From: Tuctoria greenei
Lineage: Eukaryota; Streptophyta; Magnoliopsida; Poales; Poaceae
Length of the DNA stretch: 64,000 bases
Assembly (NCBI GenBank): GCA_036927565.1
Contig: JAYESD010000001.1
Coordinates: 253,299,097 to 253,363,096, forward strand
Direction: 5' to 3'
This document shows, one piece after another, positions 34,647 through 47,500 of the stretch. The notes beneath the pieces were generated by a model, which did not search any database, was not told the DNA's origin, and saw only the letters and a program-made list of their open reading frames with translations. The position numbers were made by a program, and so were the translations under genes. Positions within the stretch are counted from its first letter, which is position 1. Each line of letters opens with the position of its first letter.

Positions 34647-36188
34647 CACTACAAGAATCTATCAATAGGGCGTCAGGGAAATTATAACCATTAGGGCCGT
34701 CGAGCATAAATAGACTAACACCGCCGGTTTAGTCCCCCCGATGACAAAAAATATATAACTGTCGGTCCTTTTGTGGCGGCCGACGGCCATAATAATTTAT
34801 GTCGGTTCCTCCAAAAATCTTGACGGCCGTACCTAAAGGCGTCGGCACCCCCTAAAAACAGCCTCTCCTGCCAAAACATTAAAACCGCTGGTTTGCAGTG
34901 TTGCGTGATGTTTATAGACTATAGCTGTCCGCTTCAAATTGTAAGATGACGGCTACATCTGTTGGCCTCTGATTCTCTCTCGTACCCTGCAAATTTTCAA
35001 TCCTCTACACAATCCCTCTTTTTGATATTCCCACTACTTGCGAACTGCGAAACCTAACCGCACACTACTTAAACCACGCCATTGTAAGCTTGCCCACTTC
35101 TAGCCGCATACCACCAGCCACCATCGCACACCACCAGAATGGAGAACCTCCTACGGGAGATTCTGCTTCCTTGGTCCTGTGGGAGATCCTGCTTCCTTGG
35201 TGGTAGAGACCTCCGCTTGCTTGGTCCTTTGCGACGACGACCACCTGCAGGAGATCCTGCTCTGTGTCGGCCTCCCCACCAGACTCCTCTAGGGCTCCCT
35301 CATTTGCCATTACTGGTACTGCCATGCCTCCGACCCGGTCTTCCTCCACCGCTTCTAGGCACGCCACCCGCGTTGTACATCCTCTGAGTCTACCTCACCT
35401 CCGAGGCGCCTGCACGTCTGCGGTTCATTTCAGTCCGCCCGCTGTTACCGGATCAGAGCTCAACATCGCTGCCACCCACCAGGCCGGCGCCTTCCTTGCC
35501 GATGCCTGAGGGGTCCTCTATAGCCTTCGTCCTTGACACCTGCGGTGGCCGCCTCCTCGTCTCAACATTCGACGACCGCTATGAGTCAAAGGAGCTTGTG
35601 TGCTCCCTTGCCGGTATGGTGATTCCAAGCAGTGTGGATGGGTTGGCGTGGGTGAACTCTCCTCGTCCCCTTTGCCACCGGGTCAGGGCCGCGCAAGACG
35701 TCCGGTAAGCTTCGCATTAAAAAATAAAAAATGTTGACGATCTCTCAATCCAATGACTGAGTAAGAATTAACAGTTAAAAAAATAAAAAAATGTTAGCAA
35801 GCTCCAGAGGAATCCAATGAACGAGCATGAGTTACTTGAAGTGCGGTTAAAGTAATGAAAATGTATTGGTTAACGGTGTCAGGTGAGATGGACAACCGAT
35901 GGCTTTATGCCAATAAAGCTGCCGGTGAGCCCCAGGGCCGACAGCTATTCAGAAATTAAATGTGTCAGTATTTGGCCGATGGTTATAAAGATTAAATGTA
36001 TCGGCATATGAAACTGACAAATTTAATTAAGAGTTAAATGTGCCGGGACTGACAATTTTATGAGTTAAAAACATCGAATCAAGAGCGTTGGCTTAAGCCG
36101 ACGGTTCACCAACGGTTATAAAGTATGTACGTCAGCAATAGAAGGAAACCGACGGTTATAAGGCCAACGACCTTTCACTCGTTTCTTG
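34647..36188. mobile_element. GGA-flanked CACTA with lost 3' tip (unit C)
   Basis: The 5' end CACTACAAGAA is intact. At the 3' end TTTCTTG runs straight into AACTTAG, so TAGTG and the right GGA are gone. A copy without this tip should not be mobilised. Several subterminal motifs are also eroded, for example CTGACAAATTT in place of the CCGACGGATTT of unit A. Confidence 0.85.
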
Positions 36189-36289
36189 AACTTAGATTTG
36201 ACTATTGTTAGCCTTCTTTAGGAAGGATACAGTAGGACTTGGCAATCAGTGATTATTTGGCTGGATTCTGTTGTTGATTCAGTTGTTGG

Positions 36290-36600
36290 AACTTTTACCT
36301 CACATTCTATTATTTTATATATGAAACTGTGTGTGTTGGAGTGCATGCATTCTTGTGCATGCAAGCGTGTGTGTGTGTGTGTGTGTGTGTGTCTGTGATG
36401 TTCTTATTATCTAAAAAATATGCTAATTTGCATTAGGAGATCCAACTGGCAAAGGTAATAAGTCAGCTTCAGATATATTCTGATGTTCAGCATTTTACCA
36501 TTTTCATAGTATCTAGACGTCCAAAGATTGTGATGTTAAAGAAACAATGTTTTAATACATCGCTAATGTTTGTACATGATAATAGTGTAACTACTTCAAC
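36290..36600 (+). repeat. Arm Q2 (unit C)
   Basis: Single version without the 161-base duplication. GT run at about 36367-36392. Confidence 0.55.
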
Positions 36601-36982
36601 GAATACACATATGAATATAACATACAGACCAGCCATTTTACAACCTTCCGTCCATAATCATCACCGTTGTTGAAAACTTCATTGTGGGCAGCAGGGATGA
36701 CTCTCATGAGTTCATTATGTATCCACTATTTTCTTTGTGGCATTCTGCATAACATTATTTGCAAGGTACAACAAAGATAACCTCTTTGTAGTAGAAGATG
36801 TGCGAAATTCAGATTTCCATGTTTCAACAACTTCTCAGTGGTAACGACCATGAGAGATACACCACTTTGACGAATCTTTCCTTTTGTTAAGTATAACATT
36901 ATATGAACAAGTATAATGACGCTTGTATGTTATCCTTGTTTCATGAGGAAACTATCACACAACAAAAGCAGTTTAGAAAATA
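36601..36982. other. Loop between Q2 and Q' (unit C), unassigned
   Basis: Matches the loop in the other units. An 81-codon plus frame begins near its end and runs into AC-repeat-coded Thr/His, so it is not a gene. Confidence 0.4.
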
Positions 36983-37674
36983 CCAGAAGCTGACTTATAA
37001 CTTTTGCCACATTGAAATCCTAATACAAATGAGCATATTTTTTACATATTCAGCACATCACACACACACACACACGCACGCTACGCACGTACACAAACAC
37101 AAACACAAACACAGGCGCGCACGCGCATACACACACAAGGTTTCATAAATAAATAAAGTGGAATCTGAGGTAAAAGTTCCAGCAACTTGAATTAGGTTGC
37201 AAGAATCCCGTAACAATGCAATTTTTTTAAGAAAAAATGTTTTTTCTTTAGGAAGGTGAAATGCCTAAGCAAAGCGTAAATTTCCTAAATATGACTTATA
37301 AGATGAAAAAAGGTATTTGATTGTGGTTCAAGTAATATAAGATAAATATATGTAAAACATGAAATCCACAGATCCTGGAATATAATTTCGAAGCTACATG
37401 AACGTAAGCAAACCGGGGGGGGGGGGGGGGGGGGAGCAAGTATCATTTGGAAATATTAAAATGTTATAGTGAAAAGACAATAAAGCCAATTTATCTAAGA
37501 GACAACACATATGGTTAGAAAGTTACTAATGCATACTAACACCAATAATTACATCTATAATTATTACTTTCTTGGACACATCAAGAGTTTACAGAGATCA
37601 AATGTTACAAATATGCTGAAAGCTTATCTTATAATAAAAAACACTAGAGAGTTCGAACTATATATTCATATTGC
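36983..37674 (-). repeat. Inverted arm Q' (unit C)
   Basis: Contains an uninterrupted G run at about 37417-37434. It shows the unfilled MULE site, AATATAAGATAAATATATG, near 37334. Confidence 0.6.
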
Positions 37675-38960
37675 TTCAAAAATTGAATTTTCTGCTGGAA
37701 GCTGTGAGGATTCAGCTAGTGCTATTGTTAAAACTAATATATCAACCACATCTCAAAACAGTTTTGCGAGTGCTATTCCATTAAAAAATGAAGCTGAAAA
37801 TGGTGTCTCTGATGTGTTTGTGAAAAAAAAGGTTCTCAAGATGATTCTACTGCTGCAAGTATTGATACGTCATTGTTAACACCTAGACAACATATTGAGG
37901 TTTCTAATAAACCAATGACTGATGATTCTGATCATGCTTCAAATGGTTTATCATTGATGTCTCGAGAAGTACAAGGTGATTGCACCATTGCTAATTTGAA
38001 GGTACAATGCTGTTCTATTTTCCAATCAGAATGAAAAATAAAAGAAAAGGCATGCAAGTTAATTATTGATGGTGGAAGTTTCACTATTATGTTATTTGTT
38101 CGGATGTGGAACATACATTGTCTTTGTCAACATGGAGGCTGCCTACTCCACGTTATATGCAGTGGATGAATCAAAAGTGGTACACTGAGAATCACTCACA
38201 AAGCAAGAGTAAAATTTGCAGTGGCAACCATATTGATAGTGTAGACTACGATGTGGTGCCGATGAGTGCATGGCATTTGGTGTTGGGGAGGCCAATGGCA
38301 GTTCGATCGTGATGCAACGCATGGGGGCCGTTCCAATAATTATTCATTCATGCATAAAGTAATATCTCATGTGCTGAAGCCGAGGAAGGAAAGTGCTATC
38401 AATGCAACAGAGTTTCCTGCTGTTTCGAAAAGAGAAAAGGGCACCCAAAGACACCCCAAAGCAGAGGATGGCAGTGCTCCAAGGGGAGAAGAATGATGTA
38501 GTTATTCCAGTTCATTTGCATGCTGCCAGTGGTTCAAAAGATGTTACAATGCTTGAGGTTCATGGCTATGAAACAAGTTGCAGTGATCAAAATACTTGAA
38601 GGAGAAGATTGGCTCTATGCCTATTAGTTTGAAGGAGAAGAAGAAATATATTTCATATGAACTGATGCTTGCAAAGTATACTTTTATAGGAGCTGAATTC
38701 AAAGCCAGATACATTAATACAGTTGCTGCAAATATGAGAAAACTAATTGATGCACCCGCAAAGCCAAGAGGCGGCTTTGATCCAAGGGGGGGAGTATGAT
38801 GAGGCTTTTGCCCTTTCAGATAACTATTTGAGTCTTGTTAAATGTTCATCCAATAATTCAAGAAAGATTATTCAGATTGGTCCTTTTTCTTTTGATCTGA
38901 TTGGCGTGGCTGGATCAATAGTTGTTGATGTTTTGCCGTGCAAAAAAATGTTTAGGAGTA
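37675..38960 (+). pseudogene. Gypsy protease-region remnant (unit C)
   Basis: An extra base turns GRPWQFDR into GRPMAVRS-stop, with the correct frame resuming as QWQFDRDATHGG. The downstream 134-codon frame of A and B is split here: a local change near 38597 (ACTTGAAGGAGAAGATTGG) introduces a stop and duplicates GAAGGAGAAG. This is the most degraded of the four copies. Confidence 0.7.
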
Positions 38961-39177
38961 CTAAAAATCTGTGCAGGGAAGAGAAGCATGGAGTAAGGAA
39001 CACGAAACAATATTTATATGCTAGTATTAAGCTTCTCGAGATCAACAGAAGCCCAACGTGAGGATATATGCAATCAGTTATGCTTCTTTAATTTGAGAAT
39101 GTAAGCAGGAGTATTAACAACCTTGCCGTATTATTTTATGACTTGCAAGAGTCTTAGTCATATATATGAGTGGTAGT

Positions 39178-40553
39178 CACTACTACAAAAAACATTTTTA
39201 CAGGCGCTTCTATATTTTTTTTACAGACGGTCCATTAAAAGTGCTGCCTGTTATGTCAGATGAGTTAGTAACTTCCTGTGATAATAGAATATCACAGGTG
39301 GTCCGTAACAATAAACCGCCTGTGAAAATGTATTAATTTTCACAGGCGGTCCGTAACAAAAAACGCCTGTGATAATAGTCATTATCACAGGCGGTCCGTA
39401 ACAAACAACCGTCTGTGAAAATATAATGATTTTCACAGGCAGTCTGTAACATAAAAACCGATGTGATAATGATGGCTCCTCATTGGTCTGTTGTTTCATC
39501 CCACGGATCACTCTTGGACTTCGTGTCTCCGCTGTCCGCTGCTTATCAATCCAATGACTCAGTTAGAAGCCACATGATAGATGTGTCTATAACAGCAGCA
39601 GCCATGATTCAGTCCGTGATCCTCCGTCAGCCTCCCAAGGTACGGCTTCCGGCGGCATCTCGCAAGGCGCGGCTGCCGGCGGCCTCTCTCAAGGCGCGAC
39701 TAAGGCGCGAATTCGGTTGCTCCAGACCTCGGCGGCTCCGGCGCGGCCTCCTGACGAGTGCGAGCCCTGCCGACGCGAGCACGGGCGCGGATCTGGCACA
39801 GTCTACCTCGGGCTCCCGGCGGCGCGGCTGCCGGCGGCCTCTCTCAAGGCGCAACTAAGGCGCGAATTCGGTTGCTCTGGACCTCGATGGCTCCGGCGCG
39901 GCCTCCCGACGAGCGCGAGCCCTGTCGACGCGAGCACGGACGCGGATCTGACACAGTCTACCTCAGGCTCCCGGCGGCACGGCTCCGGCGCGCCTCCCGG
40001 CGACCGCGCGCCCTGCCGGTGTGAGCGCGGGCACAGATCCGGCGCGGTCTACCTCGGGCACCCGGTGGCGCGGTCTACCTCAGGCTCTCGACGGCGCGGC
40101 TCCTCCGGCTCCAAGCGGCACGGCCTCGTCGGGCTTCGGGTGGCACGGCTCCTCCGACTCTCGGCGGTGCGACCTCCTTCGACACTTGGCAGCGCTCTTC
40201 CGGCTCCCGGCAACGCGGCGTCCTCCAGGCGGCGCGGCCTCTTCTAACTCCCGGCGGCACATGTGAATTTTTTTTTGTTTCACTAGCCATTTTCACAGGC
40301 GGTTTTTAATTAAAAACCGCCTGTGAAAATGTATTTTCACAGGCGGTTCTTAATTAAAAACTGCCTTTAAAAATCTATTTTCACAGACGGTTTTTTATTA
40401 CCGACCGCCTGTGAAAATGTAGTTTCATAGGCGGATTATGCCACTGCCTGTGTTAATCGATCATTTTCACAGGCTCTTCGTTACAGGCGGTTTTTAAAAC
40501 CGTATGCGATAATATATTTAGAACCGCCTGCGATGAAGCATTTTGTAGTAGTG
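39178..40553. mobile_element. Non-autonomous CACTA element, AGT target duplication
   Basis: Ends are CACTACTACAAAA and TTTTGTAGTAGTG, with AGT duplicated on both sides (39175-39177, 40554-40556). Subterminal copies of TTTTCACAGGCGGT, in both orientations, occupy about 200 bases at each end. The GC-rich core encodes no transposase. Only unit C carries it. It is a different CACTA family from the GGA-flanked one, judged by terminus and subterminal motif. Confidence 0.95.
39666..39975 (+). repeat. Tandem duplication of about 155 bases in the CACTA core
   Basis: GGCGCGGCTGCCGGCGGCCT recurs at 39821. The two units differ by scattered substitutions, so the duplication is not very recent. Frames through it (39463-39858, 39717-40247) are open on both strands and reflect GC richness. 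Confidence 0.85.
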
Positions 40554-40556
40554 AGT

Positions 40557-41460
40557 CATTGGTACCTGCGTGTACCAGGATGAATCAGTTTTGTTATAGT
40601 CAAGGTCCGTATTGTGATCCAGGTCAATTTGTTTAACTAGTGGAGTCAATTGGTTTCTGTTTTGGACTCTAACGTGTGATGGGTGCCGGCGTGTACCAGG
40701 GTGAACAAGAGTCCAAGTCGTATGGGTATTGGAGTCTATCTATGAGCTCATATAGAAGGCTAGGGATGTGGTCCCTTGTAAAGGAGGATCAGATATTATA
40801 TTTTATCATGTGCTTGCTGCGTAGGAATTTCCAATCTGCTATGGAGAGGAGGTGAAGGCGATCTTCTCCTCTGATGATCTTATTGTGCAGCCTTCCTTAG
40901 GGATTGGGAATGAATGTGATCAGATTATTTAATCTGAGTACGTTCTTGATTTCTTCGTAGATCCATCCTTCTGTTCGTGTTGCTTTTGCTGCTGCTGGAA
41001 GTATATTATCAGCTTGTTACGTGAAGAATTCTGTTTCTGGGTGCTTTACCCTAGTGCATGATTTCTGCCAAGAGAAAGATCTGCTTAGCTATTGAGAGGA
41101 TCTGATTGGACGGTGGGGTTTTATCTTTATTCTTTTCATGTGCTGTGTATGCTCCAGACAAGAGATCCCAATCTGCTACTTGGCTGGAAAATTCTTTCCC
41201 TACTGACTCGGTCTACTAATCAGTCAGGTTCTTTTGTGGATGGTGATCAAGCAACTGCTTGAAGAGGTGATCTGGGTGTTTGCTGTACTTTCTCTTGTCC
41301 TATTCGTGGTTAAAATCAGCACCAAGGGTGGGAGCTTTGTTGTTTTTGGTTTGCATCTCCAGTAAGCCAGCTTCATCTATCAATTTTAAAGTTGTTTTCG
41401 ATATATTAATTCTTGGATTGTCTAGTACCGTGAAAGATTGGGACAACATCACGGAGACAC
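40557..41460 (+). mobile_element. Gypsy LTR-like junction between units C and A'
   Basis: Begins at the right target duplication of the AGT-flanked CACTA. The left part of the same block, TTGCAAGAGTCTTAGTC, lies on the other side of that insertion. The TATA-like box has the weakened TATAGAA form shared with unit A. Confidence 0.4.
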
Positions 41461-41471
41461 GCTCGTGTTCA

Positions 41472-42011
41472 TATCACTTCTGCTATGAAATAAATGGGGA
41501 CAGCTAATCTAGTTCAAATAGATGTCCGTCATTTATTTTTAAATGAGGTAGTACACGTGCATCATAATACATTTAATTTTCAGTTGACTGAAATCTCTGA
41601 TTTCTTAAGTGAACATCGATAAACTATCTGGTTGGTATTGAACGGAGAATTAAAGACCTTCAACCTTCATCCAATGTTCTCCTCTCTCTCTCTCTCACTT
41701 AATTCTCTCACCCACATTGATCATCCTACCCCCTTCCCCTGGTTGTTCTCAAGAAGTTCCCCACCGCCGCCAACTCCCACCTCACACTCCCCTACCTCCC
41801 ACCATTCTCAGGCCGTTCTCGTCGTGGGACCCGTACCGCTCCCCCATCATCTTTTTTTATCTCTTCTACTATTACCGTTAAGCCGACCTACTACCTCTAG
41901 AGTTTCCTTCTATGGTCGGAGCCCGTGGTGCTCGTGCAAAAATCCCACCTTCTAAAACATCAGCGAGATTTTAACATCAACATAAATCACCTTTGATTTA
42001 AATAGACTGAA
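41472..42011 (+). repeat. Block P (unit A')
   Basis: Two bases longer than A in the CT tract. This keeps a 107-codon frame open that is split in A, showing how frame length here depends on a microsatellite. Confidence 0.5.
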
Positions 42012-42017
42012 AACAGA

Positions 42018-42740
42018 CACTACATGAGAAAGGCTCATTCAAGATGTGTCCGCATGAGGAACGGAGACGCGCAAAAAGAGCATTTGTGTCGTCGCGTCTC
42101 ACATTATAGAGTAATCGGAGACGAGCTATTGGGCATGTCACCAATCAGTATACATGAGAGACAAGATTTAAGAACCCTCATCTCATTTTTGTTAGAAATC
42201 CGAGTCAACCTTTAAAGCAGCCAGTCTCCTTTTTCTATGAAATCCGAGACGAGCTTTAAGGCAGTCATATCCTTTATGTAAAATATCCGAGACGGATTTT
42301 ATGACAGTCCGTCGCAGTTTTGAAGACTAATTCGAGATGGGATTTTAAAAAGTCCATCTCCTTTTGGTAAGAAGTCTGAGATGGTCTTCATGAAAGCCCA
42401 CCACAGATTTAATGACTAATCCGAGACGGCCTTCCAATAAGCTCGTCTCCTTTTTGTAATAACTGAGAGACGATCTCTAAGAATGACCGTCTCCTTTATG
42501 TAAAAAAAAATCGAGACGGGCTTTATGAAAGTCCGTCTCCTTTTTTTGAGGCTAATCCGAGACGGTCTTCAATTCAGCCCATCTCCTTTATTTATGAAAT
42601 CTGAGACAATCTTTATGTCAGCCCGTCTCCTTTTTGTGAGACTAATGTGAGAAGATCTTTAATTCAGCCCATCTCCTTTATTTATGAAATATGAGATGGT
42701 CTTTATGGTAGCTCGAAGCGGATTTAACTACAGGCAGGGT
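42018..42740 (+). mobile_element. CACTA-type 5' end with hairpin repeats (unit A')
   Basis: Nearly identical to unit A. Differences are single bases such as an extra A in the A run near 42502 and TTTTTTTGAGG for TTTTTCTGAGG. Confidence 0.5.
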
Positions 42741-42822
42741 CATTATAGCACTAACAGGAGATACACTCTATTGGAAGCTAGTATCATATTAGGCGGCCCT
42801 CTGTTTATCTTGGTTGCCGGCT

Positions 42823-43880
42823 TGTGACACCCAGTTATGAAAAAAACGAACCAAGTCAATTGTATGTGTGCCTAGGATGTTGCTTCATACATACACACTA
42901 ACATCACAAATCATACATAGAATTTAACCATGCCACAAATAATATAAATACCATGATTCTATTGCATCGGAAAATAAACTAGCGTAGGTAATCAACGGTA
43001 GTACGCAGCCTAGTGCTCCACGTTGTCTTCCAAAATATCTCTTGTAGCTGAATTAATTGTAGGGATAGCAAAGTTGAGCACATGTCATACTCAACAAGTG
43101 TGGGAAAGTATGACACGTACCTTAAATCAAGGATGGAAATAAATAGTTCATTGCAGAAAGCTCATTTTAGTTCACGAACTTATAAAGGCAACCTACAATG
43201 TCTAGGTGTGTTTAAATCCTATCACAACCAAAGTAATTATCATATCACCTATCCAATATCCTCTTTTACCATCATAATTCATTATTAAGAATCCAACAAT
43301 TAATATCATAACCATATGCTAATTTCATGCCTTCTCATAACCAACCATATTCATATGACATAACCAAACTATTACCAAAACCCAAGTCTAATTCTTATCA
43401 TGTAGGTCATCCAGGTGCTCTTAATCGGGAGCACGGCCATCATGATAGTTTTACACTCTGCAGAGATAGTACCACTTTACCCACATGTTCGTGATTTCAT
43501 CACCTTTCAGTGACAAAGAGCCTCTATGTTGCCTATTCACACTTCTGTTAGGGTGTGGCCAGGGGATCACAAAATAGCCTTTCAAAAGGGACTACTAGTA
43601 TGTACGGATCCACTAAAGTTTCACTACCAGGCTTGAATCCCCATTTCCCACCCACGAGACCCCTCGTGTGCCATGCAATTCCCAGGGTAGCCCTAATCGA
43701 CTCCCGTTCCCCATGCCATCCAATGGTCCATACAATATCAACAACACACCTAATTACTCAGCTATGTTGCACCCATATTTGGCCTTTTGGTGGCACTGAT
43801 GTTCTGCCATATTCTCATATGGACCGGTCCTTAGATCTAAGAGCGGAGATATCCACGTCGATACTTGATCTGCATCACTT
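42823..43880 (+). mobile_element. LTR-like fragment starting TGTGACACCC (unit A')
   Basis: Same limits as in A. Differences are few, for example CCATGCCATCC where A has CCATATCATCC. Confidence 0.4.
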
Positions 43881-44872
43881 CCAATGATCACGTCGCTCGT
43901 GCCAAGTTCTTTAAGTGTGGAGATAAAACTATTTACCAATTGGCAACCTGTAAAGCCCTTTTTATTCTTGTTGTTGTTTGCATAGGAGGACTTGAACTTT
44001 GTTTGCTTCTCATCACGGGAAGTAGGACCTGAAAGATTAGAGCAATCTATATGAAAATGTCATGTCTTACCACATTTGAAGCATCGTGGATAAACACTAC
44101 TTCCTCTTCTTCGAGTTGTCACATTTTACAATGCTTTTGAGAATCGAGTAGAAAGAAGTGCTAGCTCCTCCTCTGGAAACTCCTCAATATGTTCAAGGGT
44201 TAGAGAGGACAACAAAGCAAGTGTACCACATGATGAAGATTGGCTAGAGCTAGGCATGTGATGTTGAGAAACAAATGCAAGAGACTTGTTGGGGTTCTTA
44301 CATGAGATTATGTCAATTTCATGTGTTTTTAACTTGGAATATAGCACATATAATGTAAGTGTACTCATTATAGTGGAATCACGAATAGATGTAACATTCA
44401 TCTCCCAAATTGACATTTCTAATGCACTTAGTAATTGCCTAGCATTTTCAGCATCTGGAAAATTAACATTGACACTATGCAAGTTGCTGAGAATTTTGTT
44501 AAAGCGAGAAAAGAGCTCATCGATTGACTCACCGGGTTGCATCTCAACGCGCATGTATTCTTTCATGAACATGTCTTTGCTCACCTCCTTGATAGTGTTG
44601 GATCCTTCATGATAATCACATAGAGCTTTCCAAACATCGTATGCAGATTGGAGGTGCGCAACTCGATCGAAGTTACTTTGAGTCAATCCTTGTATGATCA
44701 AGTTTTGCGCCTTGTTGTTATTGTCGACATCTCTCATGTTTGTAGCGGTGAATTGATCGTTTGGCAGCACGTTGTAAGGCTTGTACACCTTTTCCAATAT
44801 TTTGAAGCCTTGCGTCTGGATGAAAGCCTCCATACATGCCTTCCAAACTGGAAAATCAATGCTACTAAACAC
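43881..44872 (-). pseudogene. Copia Gag pseudogene lacking its start codon (unit A')
   Basis: Nine bases including the ATG (CTCCATGAT region) are missing at about 44893, so the frame can only start internally at MFSSIDFPV. Otherwise it follows unit A, including the TAA after FSKAL and the knuckle TGA. Confidence 0.85.
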
Positions 44873-44936
44873 ACAAGGTTTTGTAGAGTATTTGATTAGT
44901 CAAAACACGTGCAAATCACAAAGGTTAGAGCACCGT

Positions 44937-44949
44937 GGCTCTGATACCA
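44937..44949 (-). promoter_or_regulatory. Copia primer-binding site (unit A')
   Basis: TGGTATCAGAGCC on the minus strand. Because A' keeps the consensus base, the mismatch in A arose after the 40.7-kb duplication. Confidence 0.8.
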
Positions 44950-44951
44950 AT

Positions 44952-45996
44952 TGTAGGATCGAAGAGCACTTGAAAAGCTACTAGAGGGGGTGAATGGTAG
45001 ATGAAAACTTTTTCAACGGAGGCAATGAAAACCCCTCGACAGAAAATTAATCTGTTAAGAAACCATGTGTGCAACTGATCTAAACATGTTCAATCGTGAA
45101 AAAAGTAGTATATAATATAGATAATAAAGTCACAAAGACACGAAAACAAGAATCACAGAAAACCGTCAAGAAAAACTCAAGTTATGATTGAAAGATCAAA
45201 TAAAGGTCAATCTATCCTATCCGACTAAAAACAAATCTACAACACTGCAAAGAAACTTTTGTACATTAGAAACCACAAATCCAATGATGGTGAAATTTTC
45301 ACAGATGATAGATAAACAAGTTGTGAAGACAACCCAAAAATAATCACGTCAATTGGATCTGTAAAACTCGAGTTAAGATAAAAACACTTACGCAAGGTTG
45401 GGCTGTGCAGAAACTCGACGAGAAAAACTTGTCTGAAACAAGTTGGACGAACAAGGCACAAAAGCTCCTCTAAACTACGAATTTTATTGATCAAAACACA
45501 AGTGGAACAGCCCAAAGTCGTCTCTCCACGAGCTCTGGCCTTCCTTGCTTTTATAACAAACCCTAGGGCAAAGCCAATCCAAACTAGGACTCCAATCCTA
45601 CTCAGTTTCAAATGAAATATTACATAACTACTCAAGACTCTTCTATACGCAGATAGAAGGAATCTTAAGACTTCCAAACATTTTAGAAATGTCCTAAACA
45701 TTCCTAAAATAACTCAACTTCGTGACCCACACGAAATCTAACCAAAACAAACTCCAAACTTTCCATAAATGAACCATAAATACCTTAGCCACGGCCTGAG
45801 GCATAATCCAGCTAGTTGGACCTTTCCTACTAATTCTTTACGTCCACTTCTCTTCATCACGCCTTGGAACCATGTTGCCACGTCCATGCACTCCTTGCAC
45901 ACATGCAAACTAAATCTTTTGCTAATGTTGAAAAACACCAAACTATCCTTTCGTTCCCAGTTGTCTATATCTAGATGTTGCCTAACAGCTGCAACA
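44952..45996 (-). mobile_element. Copia 5' LTR (unit A')
   Basis: Same length as in A by the same motif limits. The 154-codon minus frame (45237-45701) is longer than in A only because a TAG there is absent here; no domain is recognised. Confidence 0.6.
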
Positions 45997-46079
45997 TGGA
46001 AAACATGTTCTCTATTAAATCCTTACACATATTCTATCATTGAACCTTGTGAAGAGATCATTATTTATGTGAATATATA

Positions 46080-46545
46080 GTTTGAACTCTCTAATGTTTT
46101 TATCATTAGATAAGCTTTCATCATATTATTCATAACATTTGATCTACGTTATATATTGACGTGTTCGAGAAAGTAATGATGATAGAGGAAATTATTGGTA
46201 TTAGTATTCATTAGTAATTTTCTATCCATATGTATTGTCTTTTGGATACATCAGTTTTATTGTCTTCTCACTATAACCTTTTAGTATTCCCAAATGATAC
46301 TTGCTTTCTCCCCCCCCCCCCCCCCCCGAGCTTAAATTCAAGTTGTTTCAAAGTTATATTACATGAAATATGGATTCCATATTTGTACATATATATTTAT
46401 CATATATTTCTGCAACCACGATCAATTTTTTTTACCTTTTAAGTCATTTTTAGGAAATTTTCACTTTGCTTAGGCATTTCAGATTCACTTTTTTGCTTAC
46501 AAAATCCCGTTCCTTTTTATTTATGAAACTGTGTTTGCGTGTTTC

Positions 46546-46595
<50 letters not shown>

Positions 46596-46795
46596 ATGTT
46601 CTTATTATGTAAAAATGCTCATTTGTAATAGGAGCTGAAAGTGGCAAATGTTATAAGTCAGCTTTAGGTATTTTTCTATGTTCAACATTTTACCCTCTTC
46701 TTAATATCTAGTCATCCAATGATTGTTATGTTAAATAAACAATGTTTTAATACATAACTAATGTATGCACATGATGAACCAGACTGCCGGCCCAC
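46080..46795 (+). repeat. Arm Q1 (unit A')
   Basis: GT run about eight bases shorter than in A. The C run is preceded by CTTTCT, as in B, C and B', rather than CTTTCC. Confidence 0.6.
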
Positions 46796-46984
46796 CCCAG
46801 CCACACCCATGCTGCCTCAAGGCGCAGCTCCGAGGTGAGATCTATCCCCTACTACGCAACGAAATCTGCATTTCATTGATTTCTAAGGACTCTAGTACAT
46901 CAAATCGCTGATGGATTTTCAATCATCTTATTTTGTAAGTAATATTTTTCAATTAGCTGAAATCACATCTGATATCAATCTGTT

Positions 46985-47500
46985 TAAATCAGAGGTGATT
47001 TAATTCGACAAACAAATCTCATTGATGTTTTAGAAGGTATGGTTTTTGCGCAAGCTCCACAAGCTCCGACCATAGAAGGAGAATCTAGAAGTAGTAGGTT
47101 GGCTCGATAGTAGTAGTGGAAGAAAAAAACAAAGATGATAGGGGAGTGGTATGGATCCCACAAAGAGACAAGCCAAAGAATGGTGGGAGGTGGGGGAGTT
47201 TGTAGTGGGAGGGGGCAACGCTGGGGAACTTGTTGAGAACGACCAGGGGAAGGGGGTAAGGTGACCAACGTGGGTGAGACAATTAGGTGACAGAGATAGA
47301 GAGTGGAGAAGGTCTGATGCAGGTTGAAGGTCATTAAGTATCTGTTCAATGTTAAATAGATAGTTAACAGACGTTCACAAATAAATCATAGATTTAAGTC
47401 AACTGAAACTGAAATGTATTATGACAAAGACAGCTATTTTGAACTAGATTTTCTGTCCTCATTTATTTCATAATAGAGGAAGTATTTATTATTAGTGGTG
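46985..47500 (-). repeat. Inverted block P' (unit A')
   Basis: Keeps CTCCGACCATAG near 47064, which unit A has deleted. The 121-codon minus frame here is the undeleted form of the A frame. Confidence 0.5.

Larger units (their letters stand above)
28920..40697. repeat. Tandem unit C with internal deletion and CACTA insertion
   Basis: Third copy. About 1.5 kb is missing at 30621/30622, between the CACTACATGAGAAA repeat array and the copia gag. It gained the AGT-flanked CACTA near its right end. It also lost the last bases of the older CACTA, so it is the most rearranged unit in the window. Confidence 0.9.

Noticed and set aside
39463..40296. Arg/Ala-rich proteins in the unit-C CACTA
   Set aside because: Open in several frames on both strands across a 155-base tandem duplication; no domain and no support as a gene.
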